From the NCBI GenBank assembly GCA_025937035.1, contig JAICSG010000150.1:1-8151 (forward strand): 8,151 nucleotides of DNA. The letters run 5' to 3'. Every line of letters begins with the position of its first letter. The first letter of the stretch is position 1. The translations under genes were made by a program, and so were the position numbers. The stretch comes from Thermoanaerobaculia bacterium (GTDB lineage Bacteria; Acidobacteriota; Thermoanaerobaculia; Multivoradales; UBA5704). The notes beneath the pieces are model-generated. The model was not told the origin of the DNA, did not search any database, and saw only the letters and a list, made by a program, of their open reading frames with translations. Shown here in pieces: positions 5,828 to 8,151 of the stretch.

Positions 5828-8151
5828 AGAGGTGGGGACGGCGGCGGGCTGGTCTCCGTCGACGTATCCTGATCCCCGCTCTGATCCTCCGCCGGCTGCT
5901 GGTCCTCCGGCTTCGCCTCGGGCTTGGGCTCGGCCTTCTTGCCGATCGCCTGGCTGCCGGCGGGGACCACGCCGCTCCCCCGCACCATCCCCACCGGACC
6001 GGTCAGCGCGAGGTCCTGGGGCGGCGCGGGCCGGGCGGGGCGGTCCGGATGCTCCGGGCGGGTGGTGGGGCGGATCAGGATCGAGCCGTCCCCCGATCCG
6101 TCCCCGGCGGGAGGAGCCGCCGCGCCGGCCGGCGCTCCGGCCGCCGGCACGGTGATCGGGTGCGGCGGGAACGTCCGGGCCGGGGAGATGGTGATCGGCT
6201 CGTTGCCGCCGGGGTCCTTGATCTGGAGGCCGTCGTCGGTGATCGAATAGCGCGGCTCCTCCGAGGCGGAGGGATCGATCGGCTGGCCGGTCTCGGGATC
6301 GATCGCCGGCTGGTTCAGGGTGAGGTCGGCGGTCTGGTCCGGACCGTTCGGTGAGTGGCGCTGGCAGGGCTCCATCGGCGCCGCCCAGGAGGGGAAGAGC
6401 TCGGTCACCCGGTAGGGGCAGTACTCGGTCGCGAGCTGCCCGGTGGTGGGATCGACCGTGGCCTGCACCACCCCGGACGGACGCGGGAAGTCCGCGTACC
6501 CCTTGGCCGGACGCACCGCGGCCGTGAAGCGGCTCCAGATCGGCAGCGCCGCCCGGGCTCCCGAGAGCGAGGTGGCGGCGTTGTCGTCATAGCCCACCCA
6601 GACCACGCTCACCCGGTCCGGCGAATAGCCGGCGAACCAGTTGTCCCGGCGGTCGTTGGTGGTGCCGGTCTTGCCGGCGAGGGGTCCGTCCACACCCAGG
6701 CTCCGGGCGGCGGCGGCCGTGCCGTGGGCGATCACCCCCTGGAGCATCGAGGTCACCAGATAGGCGGACTCCACCGGCATCACCCGCCGCGGGGCCGGCA
6801 GGTCGTCCCCGTTGATCCGCTCCCCCTTGGGATCGACCACGGCGGCGAGGGCGTGGAGCGGCGCGCGCAGCCCGCCGGCGGCGAGGGTGGCGTAGACCTG
6901 GGCCATCTCGAACGGGCTCGCCTCGAAGGCGCCGAGGGCCAGGGAGGGCCGCGGCTGGAGCTTCTCGCTCAACCCCATTTCGCGCGCCAGCTCGATCACC
7001 CGCGGCATGCCCACCTGGAGGGCCACCCGCACGGTGGGGATGTTGAGGCTCTGCTCCAGGGCCGTGCGCGCGGTCACCCAGCCCCGGAAAGCGTGATCGT
7101 AGTTCTGCGGCTGCCAGCTCGCGTTGCCGATGCGCACCTGGATCGGCGAGTCGTTGAGCAGCGTGGCGGGATTGACCACCCCCTCGGTGAGGGCGGCGGC
7201 ATAGATGACCGGCTTGAAGGCGCTCCCCACCTGGCGCCTGGCCTGGGTCACGCGGTCGAACTGGCTCTTCTCGTAGTCGCGCCCCCCCACCCAGGCGAGG
7301 ACCGCGCCGTCCCCCGGATCGACCGACACGAGCGCCGCCTGGAGGCGGTGCTTGCCCTTGCCGCTGTCCAGGGCGCCGAGCCCCTGCGCCACCGCCGCCT
7401 CGGCCCGCCGCTGGTCGGTCCAGCGCAGGGTCGAGAAGAGGAGATACCCCTTGCCGCCCAGCGCCTCGGCGTCGAAGCGGTCCTTGGCCTCGGCCGCGGC
7501 CTCGTCGGCGAAATAGGGGGCGATCGGCCGCGTCTCGACCGGATGGGGATCGACGCCGAGCGGCTCGCTCTGCGCCTCCTTCACCTCCTCGGGCTTCGCC
7601 CAGCCGAGCTCGCCCATCCGCTGGAGCACCCAGTTGCGGCGCTCGAGAGCGCGGTCCGGATGCTCGATGGGCGAGGTGCCGCCCGGCGAATGGATCATCC
7701 CCGCCAGGGTCGCGGCCTGGGCCAGGGTCAGCTCGGCGGCGTCGCGGTTGAAGTAGGCGCGGGAGGCGGCGCCCAGGCCGATCAGGTTGGCCGGGCCGCT
7801 GCGGCCGAGGTAGATCTCGTTCAGATAAGCTTCCAGGATCGCCTGCTTGCCGTAGCGCAGCTCCACGATCATGGCGATCAGCGCCTCCTCGGCCTTGCGG
7901 CGGAGCGTGCGCCGGCTGGAGAGGTAGACGTTCTTGACGAGCTGCTGGGTGATCGAGCTGCCGCCCTGGACGATCTGATGGTTCGTGAAGTCGTCGTAGG
8001 CGGCGCGCATCAAGCCGCCAACGTCGAAACCGGGGTTCGTGTAGAAGTTCTTGTCCTCGATGGCGATGGTCGCGCTGCGCACCGTCTCCGGGATTTGCGC
8101 CAGCGGCACCTCGGTGCGGCGGCCGGTCTGCGGATCGACGAACTCGTACAG
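5818..8151 (-). CDS. Class A penicillin-binding protein, bifunctional GT51 glycosyltransferase/transpeptidase (N-terminus beyond window)
   Basis: Polymerises lipid II into glycan strands and cross-links the peptides outside the inner membrane. 777 residues are visible. The frame stays open to base 8151 (LYEFVDPQTGRRTEVPLAQI), so the cytoplasmic segment, membrane anchor and true start are missing. Residues are counted from base 8151. GT51 signatures: Glu32 in IAIEDKNFY, then QGGSSITQQLVKN, then RRKAEEA and Glu107 in ILEAYLNEIYLG. The transpeptidase has Ser310 in VGSAFKP (SxxK), Ser368 in SLN, and KTGT from Lys494. Wording such as YLGRSG, ERRNWVL and the SLGVDGPLAGKTGTTND stretch looks more like the PBP1B (mrcB) type than PBP1A, but I assign no symbol. 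A CX17C pair follows the transpeptidase (Cys578, Cys596), then about 180 Pro/Glu/Asp/Gly-rich, probably disordered residues to the stop. GT51 motif 1 has NPG where many homologues have HxG. It is convergent with the cluster, overlapping it by 10 bp. Confidence 0.95.
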   Translation of the reverse strand: MYEFVDPQTGRRTEVPLAQIPETVRSATIAIEDKNFYTNPGFDVGGLMRAAYDDFTNHQIVQGGSSITQQLVKNVYLSSRRTLRRKAEEALIAMIVELRYGKQAILEAYLNEIYLGRSGPANLIGLGAASRAYFNRDAAELTLAQAATLAGMIHSPGGTSPIEHPDRALERRNWVLQRMGELGWAKPEEVKEAQSEPLGVDPHPVETRPIAPYFADEAAAEAKDRFDAEALGGKGYLLFSTLRWTDQRRAEAAVAQGLGALDSGKGKHRLQAALVSVDPGDGAVLAWVGGRDYEKSQFDRVTQARRQVGSAFKPVIYAAALTEGVVNPATLLNDSPIQVRIGNASWQPQNYDHAFRGWVTARTALEQSLNIPTVRVALQVGMPRVIELAREMGLSEKLQPRPSLALGAFEASPFEMAQVYATLAAGGLRAPLHALAAVVDPKGERINGDDLPAPRRVMPVESAYLVTSMLQGVIAHGTAAAARSLGVDGPLAGKTGTTNDRRDNWFAGYSPDRVSVVWVGYDDNAATSLSGARAALPIWSRFTAAVRPAKGYADFPRPSGVVQATVDPTTGQLATEYCPYRVTELFPSWAAPMEPCQRHSPNGPDQTADLTLNQPAIDPETGQPIDPSASEEPRYSITDDGLQIKDPGGNEPITISPARTFPPHPITVPAAGAPAGAAAPPAGDGSGDGSILIRPTTRPEHPDRPARPAPPQDLALTGPVGMVRGSGVVPAGSQAIGKKAEPKPEAKPEDQQPAEDQSGDQDTSTETSPPPSPPLQG

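Noticed and set aside
4009..6354. Plus-strand open frame of 781 codons running from the fourth gene into the penicillin-binding protein gene
   Set aside because: It is extremely Arg/Gly/Pro/Ala-rich, has no motifs, and crosses two well-supported genes on opposite strands.
8107..8109. GTG at 8109 (minus strand) as the penicillin-binding protein start
   Set aside because: The frame continues to the window edge with typical family sequence (LYEFVDPQTG before VPLAQIP). A start at 8109 would also remove the membrane anchor expected of class A enzymes. The gene is truncated by the window.
1..8151. RNA genes, CRISPR arrays, insertion sequences, attachment sites, promoters
   Set aside because: I saw no tRNA- or rRNA-like segments, no short spaced repeats, no transposase or inverted terminal repeats, and no non-coding gap that could hold a promoter. 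The promoters of both transcription units should lie outside the window.

Overview
The window is a GC-rich (roughly 70% by eye) bacterial stretch that is coding from end to end, with no intergenic DNA. The signal peptides on the plus-strand proteins and a class A penicillin-binding protein point to a bacterium with a murein wall. The style of the DUF3857/transglutaminase-like proteins, with the opening FPPITPEEKAL and an inactive transglutaminase core, recalls Acidobacteriota. That phylum assignment is a guess from memory of such proteins and is not demonstrated here.

Layout. Plus strand, 1-5827: a tightly packed run of four related exported proteins. Positions 1-123 are the last 40 codons of one member whose start lies upstream. 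It is followed by full-length members at 92-2056, 2053-3996 and about 3965-5827. Every junction is an overlap (32 nt, 4 nt and 32 nt), so the genes are almost certainly one transcription unit with translational coupling, and the promoter lies outside the window. Minus strand, 8151-5818: a bifunctional class A penicillin-binding protein (GT51 glycosyltransferase plus transpeptidase) that lacks its N-terminus because the window ends there. It carries a proline-rich C-terminal tail of about 180 residues. It converges on the plus-strand cluster, and the two stop codons overlap by 10 bp.

How the genes may work together. The fourth plus-strand gene keeps a complete Cys-His-Asp transglutaminase/protease-type triad (C299, H342, D368). 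The second and third have lost Cys and His (to Pro or Arg, and to Thr) but keep Asp and a strongly conserved surrounding block. The cluster therefore looks like two catalytically dead, exported paralogues encoded with one apparently active relative. The most striking DNA-level feature is the repeated 32-nt overlap. The ribosome-binding site and start codon of the next gene are embedded in the conserved C-terminal codons of the previous paralogue, and the same DNA encodes a C-terminal tail in one frame and the start of a signal peptide in the other. The penicillin-binding protein also works at the envelope, but nothing in the sequence links it functionally to the cluster beyond adjacency.
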